From: Siderastrea siderea
Lineage: Eukaryota > Cnidaria > Anthozoa > Scleractinia > Rhizangiidae
DNA length: 64,000 bases
Direction of reading: 5' to 3'
Assembly (NCBI GenBank): GCA_964030785.1
Contig: OZ034979.1
Location: 14,430,583-14,494,582 of the forward strand
Under the pieces are notes generated by a model. The model saw only the letters and a list, made by a program, of their open reading frames with translations, did not search any database and was not told the origin of the DNA. This document shows, piece by piece, positions 48,901 to 60,527 of this stretch (positions within the stretch are counted from its first letter, which is position 1; each line of letters opens with the position of its first letter). The translations under genes were made by a program, and so were the position numbers.

Positions 48901-50574
48901 GAAATAACGCTAAAATATGAAGGATGTATTACGGGGATTGAAATCTTATTAAAGCAGATAAACTAATATGTTCACACTAACTTTTGGAAACTTGAGTTTT
49001 CTAGTGACTCAACCTAGAAAGTGCCTGCTATGTCGATACAGCGCTAACACTTACATAATGTACTACAGACATCGAAGTTATCATAAAACAGCCGATTACA
49101 GCTGTTCCCGGCAACTTTTGGAAAATCAAGTTTTCCAGTGACCACTAAAGGAGAAAAAGCATTTTCCTTTGTATGCTGTTCAAAAGGAAAGGATGCACTA
49201 CGGAAATCGAAATCATCGTAAAACGGGTGAATTGAGCTGTTCACAGTAACTTTGCAAAATCGAGTTTTTCAGTGTCTCAATCGAGAGAGTGTGTTTTATG
49301 TTGATACAGCACTAAAACCTACAGAATGTCCTACAAACATCGAAGTCATCATAACACAGGTGATTTTAGCTGTTCCCGACAACATTTGGAAAATCGAGCG
49401 TTCTAGTGACCCATAATAGAGAAAGTGCGTTTTCCATCTTACAGGATCAGACCTGGAAAATGTACTACACGAATGGAAATCCGCATAATACCGGTTACTT
49501 TAGCAGTTTAGGGCAACATTCAGAAATTAAGGTTCTCAGTGTCTCAATCTAGAGAATGCGTTTTATGTGGATACAGTGCTAAGACTTACTCAATGTAGTA
49601 CAGACATAGAAGTCATCATAAAACAAGTGATTCCAGCTGTACCCGGCAACGTTTTGAAATTCAAGTTTTCCAGTGACCGGTACTGGATTTTTCTTGGTAT
49701 GCCGCTAAAACGTGAAGGATGCATTACGGAGATTGAAATCTTCGTTAGGCGGATGAATTAAGCTGTTCACAGTTACTTTTAGGAAAATGAATTTTCTAGT
49801 GACTCAATCTTTAAAGTGCGTTTGATGTCGATACAGTGATAAATCTTACAGAATATACTACAGACATCAAAGTGATCATAAATCAGGTGAGTTCAGGTGT
49901 TCCCGGCAACGTTTGGATAATCGAGCGTTTTAGTGACACATAATAGAGAAAGTGCGTTTTCCATCTTACAGGACCAGACCTGGAAAATGTACTACACGGA
50001 TGGAAATCCGCATAAAACCGGTTACTTTAGCAGTTTAGGGCAACATTCAGAAATCTAGGTTCTCAGTGACCCATAATAGAGTAAATGCATTTTCGTTTGT
50101 ATGCCGCTGAAAGGTGAAGGATGTATTACCGAGATTGAAATCTTCGTAAAGCCGATGAATTAAGCTGTTCACAGATCACTTTTTAAAAAATGAGCTTTAC
50201 AGTAACTCAATCTAGAGAGTGCGTTTTATGTGGATACAGTGCTAACACTTACAGAATGTACTACAGACATCAAAGTCATCATAAAACAGGTGATTTGAGC
50301 TGTTCCTTGAAACTTTTGGAAAATCGACTGTCCTAGTGACCCGTAATAGACTAAATGCGATTTCCATCTTACTGGACAAAACTTGAAAAGTATACTACAC
50401 CGACGGAAATCACCATAAAACCAGTTACTTGAGCAGTTTAGGGCAACTTTGAGAAAATCAAGCTTGACAGTGACCCGTAATGGCGAAAATGTATTTTCCT
50501 TTGTATGCCGCTAAAACGTAAAGGATACACTTCGGGGATCGAAATCTTCGTAAAGCGGATGTTGACAAAATGTT
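45905..50574 (+). repeat. Satellite array, plus orientation, between the two large duplicates
   Basis: Same monomers as 1-7547. Positions 48067 to about 48585 are almost identical to 1 to about 520, and 49030-49923 to 3247-4140, so long blocks were copied recently. The boundary with the recombinase gene at 50574/50575 is abrupt, inside the coding sequence. Confidence 0.95.
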
Positions 50575-53019
50575 GATCTTCCTGCTCGTCACACTCTGGA
50601 GCTCTTTTCTTAGGTGAAGGTTTGGTGAAACTCTTGATTTGTTCTGCAGCCTCAGCGGCTAGGTTCGTGAGGCTATCTCGTAGGTACCACTTTTTGGCAG
50701 TATACTCAGAGTGGCACATGAGGCGACAGAGTGGTTCCTCATCAATGTTTTTCCCTTTTTGCTTTTTCTTGTACATGGTGGTGACTATCCATTTACGGAA
50801 GTCTGTTGCACTGATCATGGTGTCTGGACGAACCCCACTTTTGACAACAAAAAATGTGATTCGCCTACCGATTCTTCCTTCTCGAAAAGGTTGGCCATCT
50901 GCCTTTACGAAGATTGTGCTGTTTGGACCTTGGTCATCTGTCACCATTGGCCTAACTTTGTCAATAAAGACTTGCATGAGGTACGCCACTTCTGGCTCCC
51001 TGGCAAAGGGTACTGGGCCATCCTCCTCGCGTTTATGTTTTTCAACCAGCATGATCTTTTTTTGCGTCGTCTCATGCCACTTTGCACGCCTGCGCTCGTC
51101 CAAAGTGGCATTGCTTAAAGCACTTAGGCGGCAGCCCACCGCCTTCATACACAGCATTATGAGAAGGTCTCGGGCCGCACAGTATTCTACAACTGTAAGT
51201 GCTTTATCAGCCTCTGCAGACGTGAACGCCTGTCGTCCTTTTAAAGCTTGTTCGGAGTTCATTATGGCTTATACGTCTGCATTAGTTAGCATTCCTTGAG
51301 ATATTTTTCCCAGCTGTCTTTCGATGTTTCTTTGGTGACGGTCCTTCTCCATCCCTTCAGATCCTTGCACAGGTCTGACAGAGTGTCTTTGGTCACTGGA
51401 TCAATTTTTGGCAGGTGCGATCTAGTGCCTTCCTTGGTAACATATTCTAGGAACTTTTGCAAACTGCCCAGGTAGGACTTGAGCGTACAACCTGCCTTCT
51501 TGGTCAAGTTGGGCACTACCCAATCTAGCCAAACCTTGTTGCCTTCTTCATCTGCGATAATAGTAATATCGTCTCCTTTTGGTTCGATCTCCTCCAGGAT
51601 GGTCCTGACCTGGCTGGCATGCTGAAGACGATTTCTTTCTTTGTGGAAGCCAGCAGGTGGAGTGAACAAGTACTTGTAAAAGCCAATCAGCCACCTGTGG
51701 CGGTCTGTTCTCGAGTTAGGATCTTTGAAGAAATCCTCTTGCATGCAATGTACGGTGTCGTCATCATCATCGCTGACATTGTCACTAGGAGGTTTACTCT
51801 TCGCCGCTGGGCTTGGTGGGACAATGTCCAACTCATCGATAGCTTCCTCGTCACTTGCCCACTGCGTGGTGACTTCTTCCACAATTGGTAGCTCAGGTAA
51901 TGGTAGATGAGATGGCACTGATGATGGCGAGACTTTCTTATCCTTAGTTGTTGTTGAATCTAGGGATGGTAGGGATCGTTGTGACACATTAGGTTCTATG
52001 CTACGGAGCTCTTCTTCCAGTCTCTGGTTCCGCCTTGCTACTTTGAGGCTGAGCTTGTAAACAGCCCTTCCTGGCTTCATACGATGTTTGTTTTGCAGGT
52101 GCTCGGGAAGGTAGCAGCCCAAGTAGTTGCAAGCTTTCTCTGGGCACCAACGATTCCATCTCCCCTTGATGGTCTTTCCTCCACTTGTAGTACGTTTGGG
52201 CCCTCTTGTCTTTTTTGGGTCCAAACCCAGGGCAAAGTATTTGTCGACATCTTGCTCGGTGATGTGACCTTTTTGGTAATGTACGTTTTGTAGATGGCGC
52301 TTCAGATTTGGCCCTACATAGCCACGGCAGCCGCTTGGGACCATGCATTTGCGGTCAATGTGGTGACTCCCCGGATTTCTCTTTCGATTGTCTCCACTAT
52401 TGTCATCCTCTTCGTCTTTCCCCACACCTGCTTGACCTTTCTCATCCTCATCCTCGTCTTTCTCTCCTTCACCTTCCTCTTCATCTTTCTCTTCTTCATT
52501 GTTCTCTCCTTCCTATTCACTTTCCTCTTCTTCATCCTGTTCTTCTTTGGCATCTTCACCCTCCTCTCCTTCTCCATCCTCCCCCAAGGTGTCACCTTCT
52601 TCTTCTCTTCGGGAGGCTTCCATTTGTTCCACCTTAAGTAGCATGCCTGTCGTTAAACAAATGTCCTTTGACCAGAGTCAGTGTATCCTCTGTAACATCC
52701 TGTCCATTTAGGACAGGATGGACGGTTGGCGTTTTGTCCGAGAGGCAATTGTAGGCATACATACAATACTTAACTGCCGTCCGTGCCATCCTCGCTTGTG
52801 GATTGAAGTTCGAGTTTCTCGGCCGCAGCGGCAAAGTAGACAAATTCTGATAAGTCGTCTTTTTTATCCTCCTCTTTGCACCTTTCGCTGCGGGATTAAA
52901 CACTTTTGGCGCATTGAAGGGGAAGCCCTCCTTAAGGTGAAGTAGCTCTTGGGCATTGTGATTGCATTTGGCAGCTCGTGTTAACAGATCAATAAGGGTT
53001 GTTAGACGGTTTTCCATGA
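50575..53019 (-). pseudogene. Zinc-finger tyrosine-recombinase gene, copy B, truncated and frameshifted
   Basis: The copy keeps the segment lost from copy A, including GCRLSALSNATLDERRR (first catalytic arginine) and the linker to SATDFRKWIVT and HSEYTAKKWYL. It loses the C-terminal Myb/SANT-like part, because satellite sequence begins at 50574. Frames break near 51290 (deletion of codons after LKEC), near 52520 (an in-frame stop in the acidic stretch) and near 52680-52870. The start is ATG 53019. Confidence 0.78.
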
Positions 53020-55650
53020 TTAGCGAATACGTACGAATGTTTCTAAGGCAAAAGTAAACCCGGAATAGCTTTGACGTTGTGGAGAGATTGCCACTTTGCC
53101 GTAGCATAGGCCTTGTAAACAGGAGGTCAAATGGTAAAATCCCCTTAAAGTTGTTAGCAGTTAATGTTAAGCCTCGTTTTCATGCTAAGTGCACATTTAC
53201 GTCCGCCATATTGTAAAAACTTCAACCGTTAATAGCTTTGCAAGGTTTAAAGCTCTGTCTCAACTTTCCACGTGACTTTGATCACAACAGGCCCAACCCA
53301 GAGCAAGAATTTGCGCAGCTACAAACGGTTGAAACTTCGACCTTATTAGCTATTCATACCTCAATAACTCGTTAATAGATTGAGCAATTTTCACGAAACT
53401 TGAATCAAAGGCTTTCTTGCAAGGCTATGTATCTGGGTTTGGTCACTGAAAGCCTTCAAGTGTTGTAATAACCGCTTAAAAACCACTCAATGGTTATGTG
53501 CTTCATAAATTCTCTACTATGCTAGCGTAACCATTGACTACGCAAAAGTAAACACTTCCCACGTAACAAAAATGTTATTGACAGATGCACGAGGACCTTA
53601 TGTCATGTTCCTGGTAGTTAGTTCACTCTTGCATGGTCTTTAAACGGTGTAAATAAATTAAAAATACGGAACACAAAAAACGTATACTCACCACTCCAAT
53701 GCTTGTCTTGAATGCGAACCTCATGTCTGTGCACTGGAGTGTCCTTATAAGTACTGTAACAGTGTTTTGTTTATAACTAAATTTTTTTCTTTAAAGTTGG
53801 TGGGTTTGTTCTTTAAAGTTGGTGGAAAAATTGTACTTTTATTTCTCTTTACTGTGTTTAAAGGATTTTTAATTGTCTTTAAAATTTAATGAGATATGAA
53901 CAGGTCAATTTGTCCTGGAATTTTGCCAGTAAGGCTATAATAGGGTTAGGGGTACATACATTTATTTTTGTAGGACTAGTTTTAAGATCTGCTGTTCTTT
54001 CTTGGTAGACTGTTAGGTATGTTAATAGTGTCTAATATGATTAATAATATTATTATTATTGTTGTTATTAATTTATTTTTATTAATGAGAGATTGCTAGT
54101 TAAAGTTGTTCTTCAAGTTCTTTCACTAGGCCAAAACATTTTACAGTTTTTAAAAATTTGTGTCTTTTTGTAATTTCAATATGTTGCCTTGAACTTTGAC
54201 TATGATTTAGGACTACTACAGTACTATACATAAAAAAATTGCGACATTTGTATCAATGATTGACAAGTGACAAACAGTTTATGTTAACAACCTGTTTTTT
54301 CAAAAATTCGTTGTGTCAACTAAAGAGCAAACTTTTGTCGACCATAAATCATTAATGAACAAAGCTATTGCAGCACGGTTTCCTTCATCTTCTAGAGTAT
54401 TAATAACTAAAGAAGTGTACAAGAGGTTAAAGGAAAATATATAAATAACTACAAGATATTATAAGAAATATGAGGTATTCATATTTTGCAGCATAACAGA
54501 CAGTACTAATTTCAAAAAATTCTTAAAATCTCAACTGTAAGGGTTAGGAAACCAAACTCACTGATTTTATACAATAGAAGATTCTGCAACCAACCATGGC
54601 CTCAGTAGTGATTAATATTAATATTAGAGGTCAAGGTCAAAGGTTAAACTTTCTAAGAAAAGTGTTGCAAATAGTACAATCTTTCTTAATTGGCCGTAAA
54701 TGGCATTGTATAACTTATCACCGTTTAACTTTAAAACCGTCATATTTTTTTGACGGCTAGAATAAGTCTTGCCCTAAATAACACTGTTTTCAATTTATCT
54801 AAAGAATTTATTTGAGCTCAGAAAAAAATCAGATTGACATCGGCCATTTTTGTAAAACATGGTCGATGTACCCTCCTTTTTGAGACATTGAAGGGCCATA
54901 TCTTAACGAAGAAACAAGTTTGATAAAAGAAAATTACACCAACGTCTTCCGCTCAGTAAGATCTTTAAAAGGATATTAAATACTGATGTTTTTGTTAAGA
55001 TTCGAATTCTTAAAAGCAAAAAGGTGTGAAGTCGATTTCCCCTCTTTGCCTAAAACGGGGTCTTCACGCCAAAAAAACATTCAAAATAAAGTAACCTGTC
55101 AATCGAATGACGTGAAAACTACAAGTCAATTTTGTCACAAAAGGAATAAGTGGGCCAAATGTCAGACCTTAACCCTTAGATTTAGTCATTTTGGAATTTT
55201 TTCAAACCAGTCACATTTTCGAGTAAGAGAAAACTGACCTCCAAAACTCATACTCAGATTTTAAGCATATGCCTTTACTGGATTTTTTCAGAACCAAAAT
55301 GTTCACTTTTTTAAATGCGAGGGTTAAGAAATGGCTTTCTACCGCTCCAGGGGGAATAGAGTTAACCCTCCATAACCAGATTTTGAGCCACTTAGGCAAA
55401 GATTTTCAACGATTCCCCCATTTTGTTGAGTCCCCTCCCTTTTTTTGACTTCAAACCAGCGTAAAAGGTAGAAACATTGACCAATGAAACTGAAACTTTA
55501 ACAAAATAAAAAACAGGTCTAAATAAAGGTTAACACCAAAGGACAAAGACATTGGACTTATTCTAAATTTTTATAATTTTTCGAAGTTCATTTGGGCTAG
55601 GAGACGGGAACTCAACCGCAAATATAGCTAATTTACTATTTGTATACATT
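53020..55650. other. AT-rich stretch without recognisable gene
   Basis: Copy B of 38521-41096 with small indels; nothing coding is seen. Confidence 0.5.
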
Positions 55651-56164
55651 GGTACTGACTTTGTAGGACCCTTATACGTAAAGGAGAGTCAAGTGTCACG
55701 AAAGCGTACGTATGTGTGTCCACAAATGCGTCGTCGCGTATGGGTCACTTGGAGCCTACAAATGGCCAAACGACAGATGAATTTCTGCAAGCCTTCAGTC
55801 GCATGACAAATGGCAGCGGTGTTTGCCATACAGTGTGGTCAGACAATGCAAAAACCTTCAAAGCCGCAAGTAGAGAAAATAAGAGGTTGTATGACCAGCC
55901 AAAGTCACAGAGCCAGTCGCTGTGGGACACTTTGGATCAAGATCGAATCAAGTCAGAGTTATCAGCAAAAGGGATTAAGTAGAGATTCATCACAGAATGC
56001 TCGCTAGAAATAGAATTAGTCGCCCCACAAGCCAGTCATGAAGAAGACGTTCCTGTACATGGTGGGGAGAAGTTGCAGTCGATTGTTGTTCCCGTTCAGA
56101 GCTTTCCTGTTCCTGAAAGTAGACTCATTGTTGTCCTCCGCGACGGAGGACAAGGTAGGGAGGT
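55651..56164 (+). pseudogene. BEL/Pao integrase fragment, copy B
   Basis: Same fragment as 41097-41585 (GHLEPTNGQTTDEFLQAFSR, VWSDNAKTFKA), a little longer before the LTR and likewise broken. Confidence 0.82.
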
Positions 56165-56305
56165 TGTTACAGCCCTTCGCACACGACCTGGAAGAGTAGT
56201 TAACAACATGAGAGACTGCACTTGTGACCACGATTAACCCTACCCTACCCTAGTAAGTTAGCTTTGTAAGTCACGTGCCCCTGTATTTCGTAGAGTTTCC
56301 TAACA
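56165..56305 (+). repeat. BEL/Pao 3' LTR, copy B, internally deleted
   Basis: Starts TGTTA and ends TAACA as in copy A, but only 141 bp: about 105 bp after CACGTGCCC are missing. Confidence 0.78.
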
Positions 56306-57151
56306 GGAGTTAAGACTTACGCAAGATAAGCTCTATCAGCATCCACCACCACGCTCTGGTAATTACGGAGATGGGAGGGGGGGGGGGTCGCGGTACTAAA
56401 ACAAAACGAGACACTACATTTATATATGCAGGTACCAAAAGGCACATTAGCTTCATGGTGTAGCAGCAGGCTTTGTTCTTTGAATTTTTTCCATTTCTGA
56501 AAGAATTTCATTTGGGTTGTTGGTTCACCTTGGCTTTGGCAGGGACCAGGACCATTTAGTTGATGAACCAAGTCCTGAAACGCGCGAAAAGTCAATTTAG
56601 TATCAAATTAAAGCTTATTGCCTATATTTGGGACGTCTACTTGTTACTTTTTATGCAACCTGTACCTAAGCGAGAAATACAACTTTTTGGAACGGAGGTA
56701 GGCAAGGAGAAATTGAACTCCTAAATCTATAAGAACTATAAAATAATTTATATCTCTGTAAATATCAAACTCATTTCTACCAGACTTGGCAGAAATACTA
56801 CTCTTATCAAGATATGTTAATTTTAGCTTTCAGACATGTTTTCTGAGTTGCCATGGCTACAGTCGCCAATCGAAAAGTAAATAAGGCCTCGGGAGGGGCA
56901 CAAAGTTTGCCCCATTCTTAACTCCGAGAGTATGAAGGCTATGACAACAAGACGTGAGGTTAAAGGGTACGTCTTACAATGTTTCCTTTGGGGTCTGCAC
57001 AACGACTTGATGACGTCACATGACGTGGGAATTATGTCATAGTTTTAAAGTGGCGGCCATCTCGGATGCGCCATCTTTGATCCAATCTGGTCTCCAGATT
57101 TAGCTTACACAGAGAGAAAACAGGCGAGGCAGCCCATGTTTTAGAAATGTT
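56306..57151. other. Stretch without recognisable gene
   Basis: Copy B of 41833-42689; no gene seen. Confidence 0.4.
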
Positions 57152-57273
57152 GGTTTTTACTTGGTGTTTCAACAACAAACTCAACCCAGATATCGCGCCA
57201 AGTCCGGGAATGGAACCCGGGACACATTGGTGGGAGACAAGTGCTCTCACCTCTGCGCCATGTCTGCTCCCCC
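57152..57273 (-). mobile_element. tRNA-derived SINE, copy B
   Basis: Same element as at 42690-42810; the B-box has one change (GGGTTCCATTCCC). Confidence 0.8.
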
Positions 57274-57639
57274 TTAAACAACAACGTTGGTCTAAACGAG
57301 TCTCACACACTTTGTTCCAAGCTACTTTATACAAATCAATCTTTTGACAATTGTCCTAATTATGAACGTTTGCAAAGTTTAAAAACTGTTGAAAAGTTTG
57401 TCCTTTTGCTCTCGCGTTGAAATACATCAGAACGTAATGACCACAACTCCTGCTGTTCACAGCTTGGAGAGACCTCGTGTTCGTCACCACGTACTTCCAC
57501 TGCTTCACGATTCATTTGTTCAATGGTTAAGCTTGGTAGCATTCCAGAGATACAGTAAAACTGACCATTAGTTTACAGACATTGTCTTTTGTCCAAATAC
57601 CTAACCACTGTTTTCCTGGTCTGTCATGTGGGTCTGTGT

Positions 57640-58265
57640 TAACAATTTAACACCTGCAATACCTGGGCAGGTTTCTTGGGTAAACGATCACAGGCCACCA
57701 CTCCATAGAAGTAAGGTCTCAACATGGGAACTTCCATAGCCAAATATTCCAATTGCACATTGTTCAGGACCACTTGTTTTACATCAAATTGCGTTCGTAG
57801 ATGTCGTAGAGCACAGCACCATCGGAATCGATCTCCAGTAATTTCGCAAACTCTCCCAAGATGATGCTTGTATTGTGTTCGTGAGCTGTCCCAAATTCTA
57901 GTACCAGTTGCAAGTCTCCTGTTTGTCTTGGGTTCAACGCACGGCTGTCGGCGCATCCTTTGGCAACATTGTCAAATACAAACAGGGTGCCATTCTTGTG
58001 TTGCCCCCAATCCTCTCTTCTCACCATTTTTGCTTTACGTCCGTTGACTGGCTTGCAGAAAGAAAAAGTACCCTGCCAGATCTCTTTGACTATCATCGTA
58101 ATTGAGTTGGAACGTTTCACGTAGTTCTTCTCCTATAACAATCTGTTTGATGGAAGGCAATCCGAATTTCTGGAAGCAGAATGGATCGAACGCCACGTTC
58201 CCGTTAGAGGCTTCCTTACGTACCATCCCCACAATGATTTTATCTAGGATCCTACCTTGATACAA
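57640..58265 (-). pseudogene. Relic of another Polinton: capsid C-terminus and protease N-terminus, copy B
   Basis: Better preserved than copy A. Capsid blocks read GRILDKIIVGM, DPFCFQKFGLPSIKQIV, NGTLFVFDNVAKGCADS, LNPRQTGDLQLVLEFG and LLEIDSDGAVLYDIY; protease blocks read NNVQLEYLAMEVPM and FYGVVACDRLPKKP. Frames are interrupted, and only the junction of the two genes survives. Confidence 0.9.
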
Positions 58266-58770
58266 ACGGGTTGTTACCTTTAAGGCCGGCTTGATTTTCT
58301 TGCATACTTAATGTTCTGATTAGACGTCTTACAGTAGGGTAAGCAACCATTTGTCGTCTTTTCATCCCTCAAATTCCTGTTGACCGTTTCGTTTAACCGT
58401 AGGTGACAGAGATAAAATGGGATCTTGATGTTATCTTGGGTAAGCTTCTATGCAAAGCCACCCTATTGAGAAAGGGATCTGGCTAATGAAAGTGAGGTCT
58501 CATTCTGATTTGTATTTAAGGAACCAACACTTTGCCCATGTGACAGGATTCCAGGTGGGGTTAAAGATCAAAAGGTATGTTTTTTCAATCGTGCTACTGA
58601 CTGTTTCGCTTTTGCTGCTAGCCAAGGCTCACTGGAAAAGTCAAAATTCAGCACGTTGCCGTAAACAGCTGAACATTGCTGGTTTTCCGCACAGAAATCA
58701 AGAGGCCGCCGTGAGATGACCATCGAGAAGGTTCGGGCTATCGATAAGGAAAGAAGGTCAGCTACAGCTG

Positions 58771-59110
58771 TTGGATTTGCTAAACAGTGTGCTTGGTCGT
58801 GCTGGGAAGAGTCGGAACAGTAAAAACTCAGCTGCCCAACCCTCGCTCTCATCGAGCTATCGCAAATCAGTTTCCTCCTCAGATCGATCAATGACCTCCT
58901 CCCTACAACAACAAACCTTAAACAATGGGCCATCATCGACGGCGACACTTGCCGTGCTTGTATTAAAACAGGTGCTACCTTAGATCATGTGTTAGCGGCT
59001 TGTGATAGCTCACTGCAGAAGTACATTTGGAGACACTACTTAGTGTTGACGGTTCTCAACATTAGACAGGTTCTCGACATCAAGTTTCTCGACATCACAA
59101 AGACCAGCTA
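58771..59110 (+). pseudogene. LINE-type reverse transcriptase tail, copy B
   Basis: Same block as 44192-44533 with a frameshift near 58830 and a degraded C-terminal motif. Confidence 0.65.
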
Positions 59111-59519
59111 AAGAAAAACCGAACCAAGTCATCAAGTTCCACGTGAACAGCCTCGATCAATTTCTGTAAAGAGAACGAAACAGTCCTGACTCCTGGCAAT
59201 CATGACGCAGTGCTTCATGCAACTCAGCTTGTATTGACCAAGGATGCTGTTTGTGTATTACCCCGCTGAAACTGCACCTGGCAGAGAACTGAGACACTAT
59301 TAATAGACAGCATAGATTTTTGAGGTGCGCTCCTTGGGACGCCCTTTGTATTCTCCATGCTTGCTGCTACGACGCCTGGAAAGGCATCACGTAGTGGCAT
59401 CTTCCACTGGCGGAGCAGGAACTGTAGTCCCGTAGATAGGTACGAAACTACAACACTTCCTGGGCAATGGCTGATGAGGATGATGGCTTGGAGTTGGCAA
59501 TTTAAGTCTGCATGATATA

Positions 59520-60475
59520 CTCTCTTAGTGTATTCTGCATAATTTAGCCCGATATGAGACAAGGCGCACTGAAAAACTCGATTTTCCAAAAGTTGCAGCG
59601 AACTGCTTTTATCAGCTGTTTTAGTACGATTTTGATTTTCAAGTCTAAGTAATGTACGACGCAACTTACATTTTGTCCATGATGAGTCACTGGAAAACTC
59701 AATTTTCCAAAGCTTACTGTGAAGAGCTCAATTCTCCTGTTTTACGATGATTTCGATGTCCTTAACGTTTTAGCCGCATACAAAGGAAACTGCATTTTCT
59801 CCATGTTGTCATGTCAAAACTCGACTTTAGGAAAGTTTCCTTGAACAGTTTAAATCATCTCTTGCGTTATGAATTCGATAGCCGTACCGCATTCTGTAAT
59901 TTGTTGCACTGTACCGACATAAAATGCACTTTCTAGATAATGACTCACTGGAAAATACTGATTTTCCGAAACTTGTCCGAAACACTTTAAATCCTCTGTT
60001 TTTCAATGATTTTTATGTGCGTAGTACATCCTCTAAGTTTTCGCTGTACACAAAAGGAAAACGACTTTTCTCCATTACTATTAACCAGGAAACGTGATTT
60101 CTTAAAAGTTGCCGGAAACAGCCCAATTCTTTTGTTTTATGATGATTTTGACGTCTGTAGTAAATTCTACAAGTTAGGGGGATGTACCGACATAAAGCTC
60201 ATTTTCTACAATATGAAACACTGGAAAAGTCTATTTTCCGCACGTTGCCGTGAGCAGCTCTAATCACTTGTTTTATTTTGACTTCCATGTCTGTAGTACA
60301 TTCTATATCTTCAAGTCCCAAATCACGGAAAATGCGTTTACTCTTTTATGGCGCACTGAAAAACACGATCTTTACAAAGTTGGCGTGAACAGCTTTTAAC
60401 ACCTGCCCTTATGATGATTGCGATGTTTTGAAGTTCCAGCCGTGTACGATGCAAAGAATTTTGTCTGAGATGAGT
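59520..60475 (-). repeat. Satellite block, minus orientation, copy B
   Basis: Copy B of 44925-45890, with small deletions. Confidence 0.88.
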
Positions 60476-60527
60476 AAATGGCAGTTTTTAGAAAATGTAG
60501 AAAATGAGTTTTCAGGTTTGTAGGGAT

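Noticed and set aside
45905..50574. Regular spaced repeats resembling a CRISPR array
   Set aside because: The whole 134-bp unit is repeated without unique spacers, and the context is eukaryotic satellite DNA.
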